In this document: piece after piece, positions 1-8,836 of the stretch | Layout: every line of letters starts with the position of its first letter | Numbering within the stretch: position 1 is the first letter of the stretch | Assembly: GCF_039533965.1 (NCBI RefSeq) | Contig: NZ_BAAAUN010000002.1 | Span: forward strand, 220,320-284,319 | Reading direction: 5' to 3' | DNA from: Microbacterium luteolum | GTDB taxonomy: Bacteria; Actinomycetota; Actinomycetes; Actinomycetales; Microbacteriaceae | Length of the DNA: 64,000 bases | Notes under the pieces: generated by a model | What the model was told of the DNA's origin: nothing | Databases searched by the model: none | What the model saw: the letters and a program-made list of their open reading frames with translations, nothing else | Position numbers and translations under genes: made by a program

Positions 1-1148
1 CGTCCGTCCGCATGCTCGGCGGGCGTGTCCAGCTCTTCGAACCCGTCCGAGACCACGACGGTCTCGGCGGCGGCGACGCCGTCGGCGAGTGTGCGGAACG
101 CCGCCTTGCGTCCACCGTAGGAGGCCTTGTCGGCGGAGGCCTTCGCGACGCCGATCCAGGCGCCGGTGGCATCCTGCCGGGCCACGAGCTTGTAGACCAT
201 GCTCGCCGTCGGGTAGCCGGAACCCGTCACGACAGACGTCCCCACGCCGTAGGCGTCGACAGGGGATGCCGCGAGAGCCGCGATCGCGTACTCGTCGAGG
301 TCGCTGGTCACCGTGATGCGCGTACTGGTGGCGCCGAGCTCATCGAGCTGTGCGCGCACCTCGCCGGCGACGATCGGCAGGTCGCCGGAGTCGATGCGCA
401 CGCCGCCCAGTTCGGTTCCCGCGATGCGGATCGCGGTCTCGACCCCGGCGCGGATGTCGTAGGTGTCGACGAGGAGCGTCGTTCCCACACCCATGCTCTC
501 GACCTGCGCGCGGAAGGCGTCTTCCTCGGAGTCGTGCAGCAGAGTCCAGGAGTGCGCGGCCGTGCCCATGGTGGGGATGCCCCAGCTGCGGCCGGCCTCC
601 AGGTTGCTGGTCGCGCGGAAGCCCGCGATGTAGGCCGCACGCGCCGCGGCGACAGCGGACCGCTCTGCGGCGCGGCGGGAGCCCATCTCGGCGAGCGGGC
701 GCTCTCCGGCGGCGATGCTCATGCGTGCGGCGGCGGTCGCGACGGCGGAGTCGTGGTTGAGGACGCTCAGGGCGAGCGTCTCGAGGATCACGGCATCGGC
801 GAACGTCCCCTCGACGGTGAGGATCGGCGATCCGGGGAAGTAGAGCTCGCCCTCGCGGTAGCCGCTGATCGACCCCGTGAAGCGGTAGTCCTCGAGGTAC
901 TTCAGCGAAGCGGCATCCACGACCTTCTCGTCGCGCAGGAATCGCAGCTCGTCCTCGCCGAAGCGGAACTCGCGGAGCAGCTCGAGGAGGCGGCCGGTGC
1001 CCGCCACGACGCCGAAGCGGCGGCCGCCGGAGAGGCGGCGGGAGAACAGCTCGAAGACGCTCGGCCGGAAGGCGGTGCCGTCCCGGAGCGAGGCCGCGAG
1101 CATCGTGAGCTCATAGCGATCGGTGAGCAGCGCCGTCGACGTGGTCAT
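1..1148 (-). CDS. pncB: Nicotinate phosphoribosyltransferase (C-terminus beyond window)
   Basis: Converts nicotinate and PRPP to nicotinate mononucleotide in NAD salvage (cytoplasm). The reading frame is open from the ATG at 1148 to the window edge, giving about 382 residues; the rest of the protein lies outside. It starts MTTSTALLTDRYELTMLAAS, the typical N-terminus of this family, and carries GVRIDSGDLP near residue 270, a hallmark of the phosphoribosyl-binding core. The start is supported by a TAAGCT box six bases upstream. It is divergent from murI across a 37-base gap. The family call is firm; only the missing C-terminus cannot be assessed. Confidence 0.93.
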   Translation of the reverse strand, partial: MTTSTALLTDRYELTMLAASLRDGTAFRPSVFELFSRRLSGGRRFGVVAGTGRLLELLREFRFGEDELRFLRDEKVVDAASLKYLEDYRFTGSISGYREGELYFPGSPILTVEGTFADAVILETLALSVLNHDSAVATAAARMSIAAGERPLAEMGSRRAAERSAVAAARAAYIAGFRATSNLEAGRSWGIPTMGTAAHSWTLLHDSEEDAFRAQVESMGVGTTLLVDTYDIRAGVETAIRIAGTELGGVRIDSGDLPIVAGEVRAQLDELGATSTRITVTSDLDEYAIAALAASPVDAYGVGTSVVTGSGYPTASMVYKLVARQDATGAWIGVAKASADKASYGGRKAAFRTLADGVAAAETVVVSDGFEELDTPAEHADG

Positions 1149-1154
1149 GCGCTC

Positions 1155-1160
1155 AGCTTA
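1155..1160 (-). promoter_or_regulatory. -10 box of pncB, leaderless type
   Basis: TAAGCT on the minus strand ends six bases before the pncB ATG, so the expected transcription start falls on the start codon. Confidence 0.5.
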
Positions 1161-1171
1161 GTGAGGCCCGG

Positions 1172-1177
1172 TAGGCT
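1172..1177 (+). promoter_or_regulatory. -10 box of murI
   Basis: TAGGCT lies eight bases before the murI ATG. Together with the pncB box it makes a very short divergent promoter region. Confidence 0.45.
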
Positions 1178-1185
1178 GGTGAGTC

Positions 1186-2022
1186 ATGAACGACGCGCCG
1201 ATCGGAATCTTCGACTCCGGTGTCGGCGGGCTCACGGTGGCCAGGGCCATCCGCGCCCAGCTGCCCCGTGAATCGTTCGTGTACATCGGCGACACGGCGC
1301 ACTCGCCCTACGGTCCGAAGCCCATCGCCGACGTGCGCCGCTACGCCCTCGAGGTGCTCGACACGCTCGTCGATCAGGGTGTGAAGATGCTCGTGATCGC
1401 CTGCAACACGGCATCCGCCGCGATGCTCCGCGATGCGCGCGAGCGCTACGACATCCCCGTCGTGGAGGTGATCGGTCCGGCCGTGCGCCGCGCCGTCTCG
1501 ACGACGCGCAACGGCCGGGTCGGCGTGATCGGCACGGTCGGCACGATCGGATCCCGGGCCTACCAGGACATGCTCGAGGTGAACGAGCGCCTGCAGGTGT
1601 TCACGGCGGCGTGCCCGCGGTTCGTCGAGTTCGTCGAGGCCGGGATCACCGGGACTCCCGAGGTGCTGGCGGTCGCCGAAGAGTACCTCGCACCGCTGCG
1701 CGACGCCGATGTCGACACGCTCGTGCTCGGCTGCACGCACTACCCGTTCCTGCGCGGCGCGATCAGCTATGTCATGGGGGAGGGTGTCACGCTCGTCTCC
1801 AGCGACGACGAGACGGCGGGCGACGTCTACCGCCAGCTCGTCCGCGGCGACCTGCTGGCCTCACCCGATGCGACGGCTTCCTATGTCTACGAGGCGACCG
1901 GCGCCTCGGCCGACGACTTCACCGCGCTGGCCAACCGGCTGATGGGCCGCGAGGTCCGCGACGTGCAGCTGGTGCAGACCGGCGTCATCGATCTTCCCGA
2001 GCACGTCTCCGAGTCGCGCTGA
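1186..2022 (+). CDS. murI: Glutamate racemase
   Basis: Interconverts L- and D-glutamate to supply D-Glu for peptidoglycan (cytoplasm). The 278-residue protein has the usual family length. Both catalytic cysteines are visible: Cys73 in [10 protein letters not shown] and Cys183 in LGCTHYPFL. The N-terminal [12 protein letters not shown] motif with Asp10-Ser11 is intact. It is followed 33 bases later by rph and then rdgB, a gene order common in actinobacteria and probably one transcript. Confidence 0.97.
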   Translation: MNDAPIGIFDSGVGGLTVARAIRAQLPRESFVYIGDTAHSPYGPKPIADVRRYALEVLDTLVDQGVKMLVIACNTASAAMLRDARERYDIPVVEVIGPAVRRAVSTTRNGRVGVIGTVGTIGSRAYQDMLEVNERLQVFTAACPRFVEFVEAGITGTPEVLAVAEEYLAPLRDADVDTLVLGCTHYPFLRGAISYVMGEGVTLVSSDDETAGDVYRQLVRGDLLASPDATASYVYEATGASADDFTALANRLMGREVRDVQLVQTGVIDLPEHVSESR

Positions 2023-2055
2023 TCCGGCTCGACAACCCCTACCCGAAAGAAGCAC

Positions 2056-2802
2056 ATGACCGACATCGTCCGCGCCGACGGCCGCTCCACCGACCAGCTC
2101 CGCCAGATCACCATCGAGCGCGGCTGGAGCGCGCATGCGGAGGGATCCGCGCTGATCAGCTTCGGCGGCACCAAAGTGCTGTGCACGGCATCCTTCACCA
2201 ACGGCGTCCCGCGCTGGCTGACCGGCAAGGGCAAGGGATGGGTCACGGCTGAGTACTCGATGCTGCCGCGGGCCACGAACAGCCGCAACGACCGCGAGAG
2301 CGTGAAGGGCCGCATCGGCGGACGCACGCACGAGATCTCGCGCCTGATCGGCCGCGCGCTGCGCGCTGTCGTCGACACCAAGGCCCTCGGCGAGAACACG
2401 ATCGTCATCGACTGCGACGTGCTGCAGGCCGACGGCGGCACCCGCACGGCCGCCATCACGGGCGCCTACGTCGCTCTCGCGGATGCGATCGAGTGGGGTC
2501 GCACGAAGAAGTTCATCGGCAAGAACTCCACGCCGCTGCTCGACTCCGTCGCCGCCGTCTCGGTCGGCATCATCGACGGAGAGCCGATGCTCGATCTGGC
2601 ATATGTCGAGGACGTCCGAGCCGAGACCGACATGAACGTCGTCGTCACGGGGCGCGGGCTGTTCGTCGAGGTGCAGGGCACCGCCGAGGGGGCTCCCTTC
2701 GACAAGCGCGAGCTGGACGCGCTGCTCGAGCTGGGTCTCGCCGGCTGCGCCGATCTGAAGGATCACCAGCTGACAGCCCTGGCCGCTGCGGCGGGCGAGT
2801 GA
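2056..2802 (+). CDS. rph: Ribonuclease PH
   Basis: Phosphorolytic 3'-exoribonuclease that trims tRNA 3' ends. At 248 residues it matches the family length and starts [20 protein letters not shown]. Conserved segments include [14 protein letters not shown] near residue 35, the [18 protein letters not shown] basic stretch near residue 92, and [20 protein letters not shown] near residue 125. An AAAGAAG Shine-Dalgarno-like sequence precedes the ATG. The stop is one base before the rdgB start, so the pair is likely translationally coupled. Confidence 0.97.
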   Translation: MTDIVRADGRSTDQLRQITIERGWSAHAEGSALISFGGTKVLCTASFTNGVPRWLTGKGKGWVTAEYSMLPRATNSRNDRESVKGRIGGRTHEISRLIGRALRAVVDTKALGENTIVIDCDVLQADGGTRTAAITGAYVALADAIEWGRTKKFIGKNSTPLLDSVAAVSVGIIDGEPMLDLAYVEDVRAETDMNVVVTGRGLFVEVQGTAEGAPFDKRELDALLELGLAGCADLKDHQLTALAAAAGE

Positions 2803-2803
2803 G

Positions 2804-3397
2804 ATGAAGGTCGTCCTCGCGACCCACAACCCGCACAAGGTTGCCGAGTTCCAGCAGATCGTCGCGCAGGCGCGTCCGGATCTCGAGATCGTCGGCTACG
2901 ACGGCCCCGAGCCCGTCGAGGACGGTGTGACGTTCGCCGAGAACGCGCTCATCAAGGCGCGCGCCGCGGCCGCTCACACCGGGCTCGCCGCGCTGGCCGA
3001 TGACTCGGGGATCTGCGTCGATGTGCTCGGCGGCTCTCCGGGTGTGTTCTCGGCCTACTGGGCGGGGCAGAAGAAAGATGCCGCGGCGAATCTGGAGCTC
3101 CTCCTGGATCAGCTGCGCGACGTCGCCGACCCGCATCGCACGGCGCACTTCACCTCGACGATCGCTCTGGTCACGCCGGAGGGACGCGAGGAGGTCGTCG
3201 AAGGCCTCTGGCCGGGGCGGCTCGCGCACGCGGCATCCGGCGGGGGCGGCTTCGGCTACGACCCGATCTTCATCCCGGACGGCCAGCCCGAGGGGGAGGA
3301 GCGCACGGTGGGCGACTTCACCGCGGAGGAGAAGCAGGCGCAGTCGCATCGTGCGCGTGCCTTCGCCGAGCTGGTGCCGTTGCTCGCGCAGCTCTGA
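2804..3397 (+). CDS. rdgB: XTP/dITP diphosphatase (Ham1 family)
   Basis: Hydrolyses non-canonical purine triphosphates (dITP, XTP, ITP) to monophosphates and so keeps deaminated purines out of nucleic acids. The 197-residue protein carries the family signature THNPHKVAEF at the N-terminus, the ADDSGICVDVLGGSPGVFSA segment near residue 65, and GFGYDPIF near residue 147. It follows rph with a one-base gap and ends the murI-rph-rdgB group. Confidence 0.97.
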   Translation: MKVVLATHNPHKVAEFQQIVAQARPDLEIVGYDGPEPVEDGVTFAENALIKARAAAAHTGLAALADDSGICVDVLGGSPGVFSAYWAGQKKDAAANLELLLDQLRDVADPHRTAHFTSTIALVTPEGREEVVEGLWPGRLAHAASGGGGFGYDPIFIPDGQPEGEERTVGDFTAEEKQAQSHRARAFAELVPLLAQL

Positions 3398-3416
3398 GCC
3401 GAGTCGGCCGCACAGC

Positions 3417-3434
3417 TGAGACTGGTTCTCGTTA
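3417..3434 (+). promoter_or_regulatory. Zur-box-like site upstream of the cation exporter
   Basis: TGAGACTGGTTCTCGTTA resembles the actinobacterial Zur operator (TGAnAATGnTTTCATTnTCA-like, here with GAGAC and GGTTCTC half sites). It lies 60 bases before a CDF exporter start. In Streptomyces coelicolor, Zur is known to bind upstream of and activate the zinc exporter gene zitB, so the position is meaningful. The match is imperfect and the assignment is inference. Confidence 0.4.
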
Positions 3435-3481
3435 CCCTTCCCGACTAGGCGGAATCGCCCTCTGAGCCCTGTCTGCCGGTC

Positions 3482-3487
3482 TAGCCT
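3482..3487 (+). promoter_or_regulatory. -10 box of the CDF exporter gene, leaderless type
   Basis: TAGCCT sits exactly six bases before the ATG at 3494. No Shine-Dalgarno sequence would fit between them, so a leaderless transcript is expected. Confidence 0.5.
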
Positions 3488-3493
3488 GGGGGC

Positions 3494-4414
3494 ATGCACG
3501 ATCACGCACCCGCCGCCGGCGGCATCCGCTCCGCGAGCAGCAGACGCCTCCTGGCGATCTCGCTGTCGCTCACGGCCACCGTCATGATCGTGCAGGTCGT
3601 CGGGGCGATCCTCACCGGTTCCCTCGCCCTGCTGGCTGACGCGGCCCACATGTTCACCGACGCCTCGGCGCTCGTGATCGCGCTCATCGCGGCATCCGTC
3701 GCGGCCCGTCCGGCCGACGACCGTCGCACGTTCGGCTATCAGCGCGCCGAGGTCTTCGGCGCGCTGATCAACGCCGTGATCCTCATCGCGCTGGCCGCCT
3801 GGGTCGCCGTCGAGGGCATCGGGCGCCTCATCGATCCGAGCGAGGTCGAGGTCGCCGGCGGGCTCATGCTCGTCGTCGCCGTCGTGGGTCTCATCGCCAA
3901 CGCGATCTCGATGTGGCTTCTGAGCCGCGCGCAGCGCACGAGCATCAACGTGCGCGGCGCCTACCTCGAGGTGATGGGCGACCTGATCGGATCGGCGGCG
4001 GTCATCGTCGCGGCGGTCATCATCCTGACAACGGGATGGATGCCGGCGGATGCCATCGCCTCGCTGTTCATCGCAGCGATGATCATCCCTCGGGCGATCG
4101 CGCTGCTGCGCGAGGTCTTCTCGGTGCTGGCCGAATCCGCGCCGAAGGGCACCGCGGTGAGCGAGATCCGCACGCACCTGCTCGGCTATGAGGGCGTGAC
4201 GGGTGTGCACGACGTGCACGTCTGGCAGCTCACTCGCGGCGCGCCCGTCTTCTCGGCGCATGTCAGCGTCGATCCGGCACTGCTCGCCGACGGGCGCTCG
4301 GCGAAGCTGCTGTCGGAGATGCAGGCCTGCCTCGCCGATCATTTCGACGTGGAGCACTCGACGTTCCAGATCGAGCCGGCCGAGCAGTCCGACTGCGAGC
4401 CGCACCACGCCTGA
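3494..4414 (+). CDS. CDF family cation (probably zinc) efflux transporter
   Basis: Membrane proton/cation antiporter of the CzcD/ZitB group. The 306-residue protein has a His-containing N-terminus (MHDHAP), about six membrane segments between residues 20 and 215, and a soluble C-terminal metal-binding domain with VTGVHDVHVWQLTRG near residue 236. The TM2 site reads HMFTD and the TM5 site reads LEVMGD, so the usual TM5 His is Glu here, as in many actinobacterial relatives. The C-terminal HH motif fits zinc. It stands alone, downstream of a Zur-box-like element. The metal is inferred, not shown. Confidence 0.88.
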   Translation: MHDHAPAAGGIRSASSRRLLAISLSLTATVMIVQVVGAILTGSLALLADAAHMFTDASALVIALIAASVAARPADDRRTFGYQRAEVFGALINAVILIALAAWVAVEGIGRLIDPSEVEVAGGLMLVVAVVGLIANAISMWLLSRAQRTSINVRGAYLEVMGDLIGSAAVIVAAVIILTTGWMPADAIASLFIAAMIIPRAIALLREVFSVLAESAPKGTAVSEIRTHLLGYEGVTGVHDVHVWQLTRGAPVFSAHVSVDPALLADGRSAKLLSEMQACLADHFDVEHSTFQIEPAEQSDCEPHHA

Positions 4415-4417
4415 CGG

Positions 4418-6391
4418 TCAGGGCTCGACGACGATCTCGTCCGGTGTCTTGTCGGGCCGCAGGCCTCGCCAGCGCGCGTGCCGGAGCACGCCGTCCGGCG
4501 TCCAGTTCGCGAACTCGACCTCCCCGACGAGCTCCGGACGCACCCACAGCGCGTCCGAGGCGTCGAGTGCAGGCACGCCGTCGAGCGGGGCGGAGGGCAC
4601 CCGGAGCGGTTCGAGGCGGGCGAGCAGATCGCGGAGGATGCGCTCGGTGAAGCCCGTGCCGACGCGTCCGACGTAGCGCAGCTCACGGGCAGGCGAAGGG
4701 CCGGGCACCGCGAGCAGCAGCGAGCCGAGCGTGCTCTCCCTGTCGCCCTTGCCGGGGCGGATGCCGACGATCACGGCCTCCTGCATGCGAGTGTGCTTGA
4801 GCTTCAACCAGGCGGGCGAGCGCAGGCCCGGCCGATAGCGGGACGCGGGGTCCTTCGCGACGACGCCCTCGAGCCCGAACTGCTCACTCGCCGCGAGGGC
4901 GGCATCGACGTCGTCGAAGACCGGAGGCACCTGGACGGGCGCATCCAGGTCGGCGACGAGGTCCTCCAGCAGGGTGCGGCGCTGGTGCAGCGGCATCGAC
5001 GTGAGGTCATGCCCGTCCAGACGCAGCAGGTCGAAGAGCATGTAGACGATCGGGGTGCGCACCACCTCCCGTTCGATCTCCCGCGGCCGGGTCAGGTGCA
5101 TGCGGTTCTGCAGCAGCGAGAAGCTCGGGCGCCCGTGCGCGTCGAAAGCGACGATCTCGCCGTCGACCACGGCGTCCGAGGCGGGGAGGAACGGGGCTCC
5201 GTCCGCGGTGAGCTCGGGGTAGCGCGCGGTGATGTCGGTGCCGCGGCGCGCGTGCAGCAGCATCCGTCCGTCCGTCCAGGTGCCCATGGCGCGGATGCCA
5301 TCCCACTTGACTTCGACCCAGGACGGGTCGCTCAGTGCGCGGGCGAGCGCCGGGGTGCCGTTCTCGGCGAGCATTGGCGCGACGGTGGCGGCGGTCGTGC
5401 CCGAAGCCGGTGCCGCGGTGATCCGCGGATGGCGGCCGACGCGGTGCGAGGGAGGTGCGGGAGCCTCGGCGACGGCAGCCGCGGGGACGGAGGATGCCAC
5501 GTCTTCCGGTCGCAACGTCGCCAGCGGGTCCATGCCGTCTGCGGCCCTGGCGAGCACCTCGTCGAGGTCGAGCTGTGCCAGGTCGGGGTCGTCGAGCTCC
5601 TCCCAGGTGCGGGGGGCGGCGACCCACGGCTGTGCGCGACCGCGGAGTGAGTAGGGCGAGATGGTCGTCTTCTTGCCGTTGTTCTGGCTCCAGTCGAGGA
5701 AGACCTTGCCGCCGCGCACCGCCTTCGACATGACGCTCGTGGCGAGGTCGGGGTGGTCGTTCTCGATGAGCCGCGCGAGCTCCTTCACCACAGCGGAGAT
5801 CTCGTGACTGGTCTGCTCACCGGGAAGGGCGGCATACAGGTGGATGCCCTTGCTGCCGCTCGTGACGGGCAGCGGGTCGAGCCCCATGTGGGAGAGGATG
5901 CCGCGGGCGATGCGAGCGACCTCGGCGCACTGCGCGAGACCCACGCCCGGACCCGGGTCGAGGTCGAGCACGAGCCGGTCGGGGCGTCCGGGGAGGCCAT
6001 CGGGGGCGAAGCGCCACTGCGGAACGTGCAGCTCGATCGCGGCGACCTGCGCGAGCCACACCAGGGTCGGCACGTCTTCGACGAGCGGATACTCCTTCGG
6101 GCCGTCGGAGTGCTGGATCGCCTGCCGCGGGATCCACTCCGGAGCTCCCGGCTCGAGCTGCTTCGTGAAGAACGCGTCGGCCGGAGCATCCGCCGTTCCG
6201 ACGCCCTCCACCCAGCGCTTGCGGGTGACCGGGCGGCCGTCGAGAAGAGGCAGCAGCAGGGGCGCGATGGCGGAGTAGTAGGCGATGACCTCGCCCTTGG
6301 TGGTGCCGGTCTCGGGGTAGACGACTTTGTCGAGATTCGTGATCCGCAGACGGCGGCCGTCGACCTGCACGACCTGCGCTTCTCCGACCAT
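4418..6391 (-). CDS. ligD: LigD-type ATP-dependent DNA ligase (polymerase plus ligase domains)
   Basis: End-joining enzyme that works with Ku on double-strand breaks. The 657-residue protein begins with a primase-like polymerase domain (residues about 5-295; catalytic VLDLDPG acidic pair near 143/145, TSGSKGIHLY near 179) and ends with an ATP-dependent ligase domain (EVKWDG with nucleotidyl Lys362, then an OB fold). A 3'-phosphoesterase domain, present in the mycobacterial Pol-PE-Lig enzyme, is absent; a Pro/Ala linker joins the two domains. The ATG at 6391 is chosen over an upstream GTG at 6454 because TACGCT lies six bases before it and the family N-terminus starts there. Divergent from ku. 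Confidence 0.93.
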   Translation of the reverse strand: MVGEAQVVQVDGRRLRITNLDKVVYPETGTTKGEVIAYYSAIAPLLLPLLDGRPVTRKRWVEGVGTADAPADAFFTKQLEPGAPEWIPRQAIQHSDGPKEYPLVEDVPTLVWLAQVAAIELHVPQWRFAPDGLPGRPDRLVLDLDPGPGVGLAQCAEVARIARGILSHMGLDPLPVTSGSKGIHLYAALPGEQTSHEISAVVKELARLIENDHPDLATSVMSKAVRGGKVFLDWSQNNGKKTTISPYSLRGRAQPWVAAPRTWEELDDPDLAQLDLDEVLARAADGMDPLATLRPEDVASSVPAAAVAEAPAPPSHRVGRHPRITAAPASGTTAATVAPMLAENGTPALARALSDPSWVEVKWDGIRAMGTWTDGRMLLHARRGTDITARYPELTADGAPFLPASDAVVDGEIVAFDAHGRPSFSLLQNRMHLTRPREIEREVVRTPIVYMLFDLLRLDGHDLTSMPLHQRRTLLEDLVADLDAPVQVPPVFDDVDAALAASEQFGLEGVVAKDPASRYRPGLRSPAWLKLKHTRMQEAVIVGIRPGKGDRESTLGSLLLAVPGPSPARELRYVGRVGTGFTERILRDLLARLEPLRVPSAPLDGVPALDASDALWVRPELVGEVEFANWTPDGVLRHARWRGLRPDKTPDEIVVEP

Positions 6392-6397
6392 GGAGCA

Positions 6398-6403
6398 AGC
6401 GTA
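6398..6403 (-). promoter_or_regulatory. -10 box of ligD, leaderless type
   Basis: TACGCT on the minus strand, six bases before the chosen ligD ATG. It supports the shorter start. Confidence 0.45.
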
Positions 6404-6461
6404 GTCAGCCGCCGTCGTCAAGGGCTGGCCGTGACGGGTGTGGCTGGTGTTCACTGGGGGA

Positions 6462-7304
6462 ATGAGGACGATCTGGAAGGGCGCGTTGACGTTCGGGCTC
6501 GTGAACGTGCCGGTGAAGGTGTATTCGGCGACCGAGGACCACGACGTGCCGCTGCATCAGGTGCACGAGAAGGACGGCGGGCGCATCCGCTACCAGCGCA
6601 CGTGCGAGGTGTGCGGTGAGACGGTCGCCTACGCCGACATCGACAAGGCCTACGTCGAGGAGGGGCAGACGATCGTGCTCACCAAGGACGATCTCGCCGC
6701 GCTGCCGGCGGAGAAGAGCCGCGAGATCGACGTCGTCGAGTTCGTGCCCTCCGATCAGGTCGATCTGCTGACGCTCGACAAGCCGTACTATCTGGAGCCC
6801 GACTCCAAGTCCTCCAAGGCCTACGTCCTGCTGCGCAAGACGCTCGAGCAGACCGACCGCACCGCGATCGTGCGCTTCACGCTGCGCCAGAAGACCCGGC
6901 TCGCAGCCCTCCGTGTGCGCGGCAAGGTGCTCGTGCTGCAGACGCTGCTCTGGGCCGACGAGGTGCGCGAGGCCGAGTTCCCCTCGCTCGACGAAGACGT
7001 GCGGATCTCGAAGAAAGAGCTCGAGATGTCGGCCGCCCTGGTCGACAGCTACTCGGCCGACTTCGAACCCGAAGCCTTCGTCGACGAGTACCAGAAGGAG
7101 CTGCGCACCCTCATCGACGCGAAGATCGAGGCCGGCGAGAGCTTCGAGATCGCCGACACCTTCGGCGAAGCGGAGGCCGAGGGCAAGTGCGGCGAGGTCA
7201 TCGACCTCATGGAGGCGCTGCGCGAGAGCGTCGCGCGATCCAAGGAGAAGCGCGCGAGCGAGACGCCGGCGAAGGCGAAGAAGCCGGCGAAGAAGACCGG
7301 CTGA
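6462..7304 (+). CDS. ku: Non-homologous end joining protein Ku
   Basis: Forms a homodimeric ring on DNA ends and recruits LigD. The protein is 280 residues and starts MRTIWKGALTFGLVNVPVKV, the signature N-terminus of bacterial Ku. The core runs to about residue 255 and ends in a Lys/Ala-rich tail (KEKRASETPAKAKKPAKK) of the kind that contacts DNA. The ATG at 6462 is preferred over an upstream GTG at 6438 because the family begins with MRxIWKG. It is divergent from ligD with 70 bases between starts, so the two-component repair system is encoded as one unit. Confidence 0.96.
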   Translation: MRTIWKGALTFGLVNVPVKVYSATEDHDVPLHQVHEKDGGRIRYQRTCEVCGETVAYADIDKAYVEEGQTIVLTKDDLAALPAEKSREIDVVEFVPSDQVDLLTLDKPYYLEPDSKSSKAYVLLRKTLEQTDRTAIVRFTLRQKTRLAALRVRGKVLVLQTLLWADEVREAEFPSLDEDVRISKKELEMSAALVDSYSADFEPEAFVDEYQKELRTLIDAKIEAGESFEIADTFGEAEAEGKCGEVIDLMEALRESVARSKEKRASETPAKAKKPAKKTG

Positions 7305-7319
7305 CCGCACCGGCAGGCC

Positions 7320-8099
7320 TCAGTGCTTGCCGTCGCCGTCCAGGTCGGGAGCCCGATCGAACACCTCGGGGTCGAGGCTCAGTGCTTCGGCCTCTCCGGC
7401 ATCCGTCGTGACGTCTCCGCCCGCCGCCGCGGCCTTCTTGGCCTTGTGACGCTCGGAGAAGTAGTGGTAGATCGTCACCAGGGCCGTACCACCGACCGCA
7501 GCGAGCAGGATCAGGTCGATGTAGTTCTCGACGAAGACCGCGACCGGCGGGATGAATCCGATCAGGTAGCCGAACATCGTCAGCCCGAAGCCCCAGAGGA
7601 TCGCACCGATGAGGTTGTAGAGGGTGTACTTGCGCCAGGGCATGTGACCGACACCGGCAGCGACCGGCGCGAACGTGCGCACGATCGGCACGAAGCGGGC
7701 GAGGATCACGGTGATGCCGCCGAAGCGCTCGAAGAACGCGTTGGTGCGCTCGACGTTCTTCTTGCTGAAGAGACCGGATTCCTTGCGCTCGAAGATGGCG
7801 GGCCCGCCCTTGTGGCCGATCACGTAGCCGACCTCTCCGCCGACGAAGGCCGCGAGACCGATCAGCAGGGCCACGACCCAGACGTTGATGCCGAAGACAC
7901 CGTGCTCCGACCCGGCGACCGGGTGCGAGAGCAGACCTGCGATGACCAGGAGGGTGTCGCCGGGCAGCAGGAAGCCCACCAGCAGACCGGTCTCGGCGAA
8001 GACGATGAAGCAGACCACCAGAAGCGCCCAGACGCCGGCCTTGTCGATGATCATCGCGGGGTCGAGCCAGGGGATGAGGGCGTTGGGTGCGTGCAGCAT
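7320..8099 (-). CDS. DedA family membrane protein
   Basis: Integral membrane protein of the DedA/SNARE-associated family, members of which act in undecaprenyl phosphate or lipid flipping and envelope homeostasis. The 259-residue product has family landmarks: FAETGLLVGFLLPGDTLLVI near residue 35, and a conserved RFVPIVRTFAPVAAGVGHM segment near residue 140. About five hydrophobic segments are visible, and the C-terminus is acidic and soluble. The ATG at 8099 gives the best hydrophobic N-terminus; a GTG at 8111 with GGGA upstream is an alternative. It is convergent with ku, with 15 bases between stops. Confidence 0.9.
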   Translation of the reverse strand: MLHAPNALIPWLDPAMIIDKAGVWALLVVCFIVFAETGLLVGFLLPGDTLLVIAGLLSHPVAGSEHGVFGINVWVVALLIGLAAFVGGEVGYVIGHKGGPAIFERKESGLFSKKNVERTNAFFERFGGITVILARFVPIVRTFAPVAAGVGHMPWRKYTLYNLIGAILWGFGLTMFGYLIGFIPPVAVFVENYIDLILLAAVGGTALVTIYHYFSERHKAKKAAAAGGDVTTDAGEAEALSLDPEVFDRAPDLDGDGKH

Positions 8100-8174
8100 G
8101 GTTTCGAGCACTGGGAGTCCCGTCGGTCGTGATTGGTCGGCGGTGTAACGGTGAGGATGCAGAAGCAGCCGTCG

Positions 8175-8256
8175 TGCGGAAGGTGGGACTTGAACCCACA
8201 CGCCCTAGGGCACAGGAACCTAAATCCTGCGTGTCTGCCAATTTCACCACTCCCGC
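8175..8256 (-). tRNA. tRNA-Leu (anticodon UAG)
   Basis: An 82-nt class II tRNA on the minus strand. The acceptor stem GCGGGAG pairs with CTTCCGC (one G-T pair) followed by discriminator A. The anticodon arm is CAGGA-TTTAGGT-TCCTG, giving anticodon UAG, which reads CUA. A GC-rich variable arm (TGCCCTAGGGCG) and the T arm GTGGGTTCAAGTCCCAC are clear. CCA is not encoded. It lies upstream of the DedA gene in the same orientation. Confidence 0.95.
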
Positions 8257-8301
8257 GCGGTGCATTCAGTCTACTGATCGGAGAAACACAGATTCTGGGG
8301 A

Positions 8302-8778
8302 TCAGCCCGCAGTTCCGGGCCGGTTCGGCCGTGCGTCGGGGCGCGTCTCGTCGACGTCGACGAGCCAGCCGACCCGGGATCGCCGCGGTCGGTCGGCCGA
8401 GCCCTCTTCGAACTCACCGCGCCGCGCGAGCTCCGGGTCCACCGGCAGCCGCACGCCGGGGACCGTCTGAAGTCGCGTCGTGTCGGGAACGGGCTCGAAC
8501 GTCACCGACTCGTGCACGCGTCCCGGCCTCGACGAGACCTGGATCTTCCGCTCCACGACCTCGTGCGTCACCTCCTGCACCGCGGCGACCGTGCCGCGCA
8601 CGCGGTCCGCGTACTCGTGTTCGTGGTGCGATTCCAGAGCGCCCACGGACGATGCCCGTTCGGTGCCGAGCGTGTCGACCAGGAGTGCGGACTCCCGCGA
8701 ACGGATGCCGAAGTCGACCTCGTCTCCGACCGTGAACGGTTCACCGCAACAGGCCCACTCCCATGGCGTCAACCACAC
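8302..8778 (-). CDS. Hypothetical protein with CCGEPF-VGDEV motif (resembles DUF6578)
   Basis: A 158-residue soluble protein of unknown function. The N-terminus WLTPWEWACCGEPFTVGDEV contains a Cys-Cys pair and a VGDxV turn seen in a small actinobacterial family that I believe is DUF6578. The middle contains ESHHEHEYADRVRGTV, and the end is charged and probably disordered. The only usable start is GTG at 8778, because an in-frame stop lies seven codons upstream. It is flanked by tRNA-Leu downstream and a proline-rich small gene upstream, both on the same strand. The domain name is from memory and not certain. Confidence 0.65.
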   Translation of the reverse strand: MWLTPWEWACCGEPFTVGDEVDFGIRSRESALLVDTLGTERASSVGALESHHEHEYADRVRGTVAAVQEVTHEVVERKIQVSSRPGRVHESVTFEPVPDTTRLQTVPGVRLPVDPELARRGEFEEGSADRPRRSRVGWLVDVDETRPDARPNRPGTAG

Positions 8779-8836
8779 ACGCGTCTTGCAGCGAGACTAA
8801 TGCCGATCGGTCCGGTCGTCCCGCGACCTCGTCGAG

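Noticed and set aside
12..1271. Long open frame (419 codons) on the plus strand over pncB
   Set aside because: It is the antisense shadow of a clear nicotinate phosphoribosyltransferase; high GC leaves the opposite frame free of stops.
2645..4408. 587-codon minus-strand frame over rdgB and the CDF gene
   Set aside because: Arg/Asp/His-rich low-complexity translation with no domain, opposite two well-supported genes.
4478..5650. 390-codon plus-strand frame over ligD
   Set aside because: Shadow of ligD, which has intact catalytic motifs.
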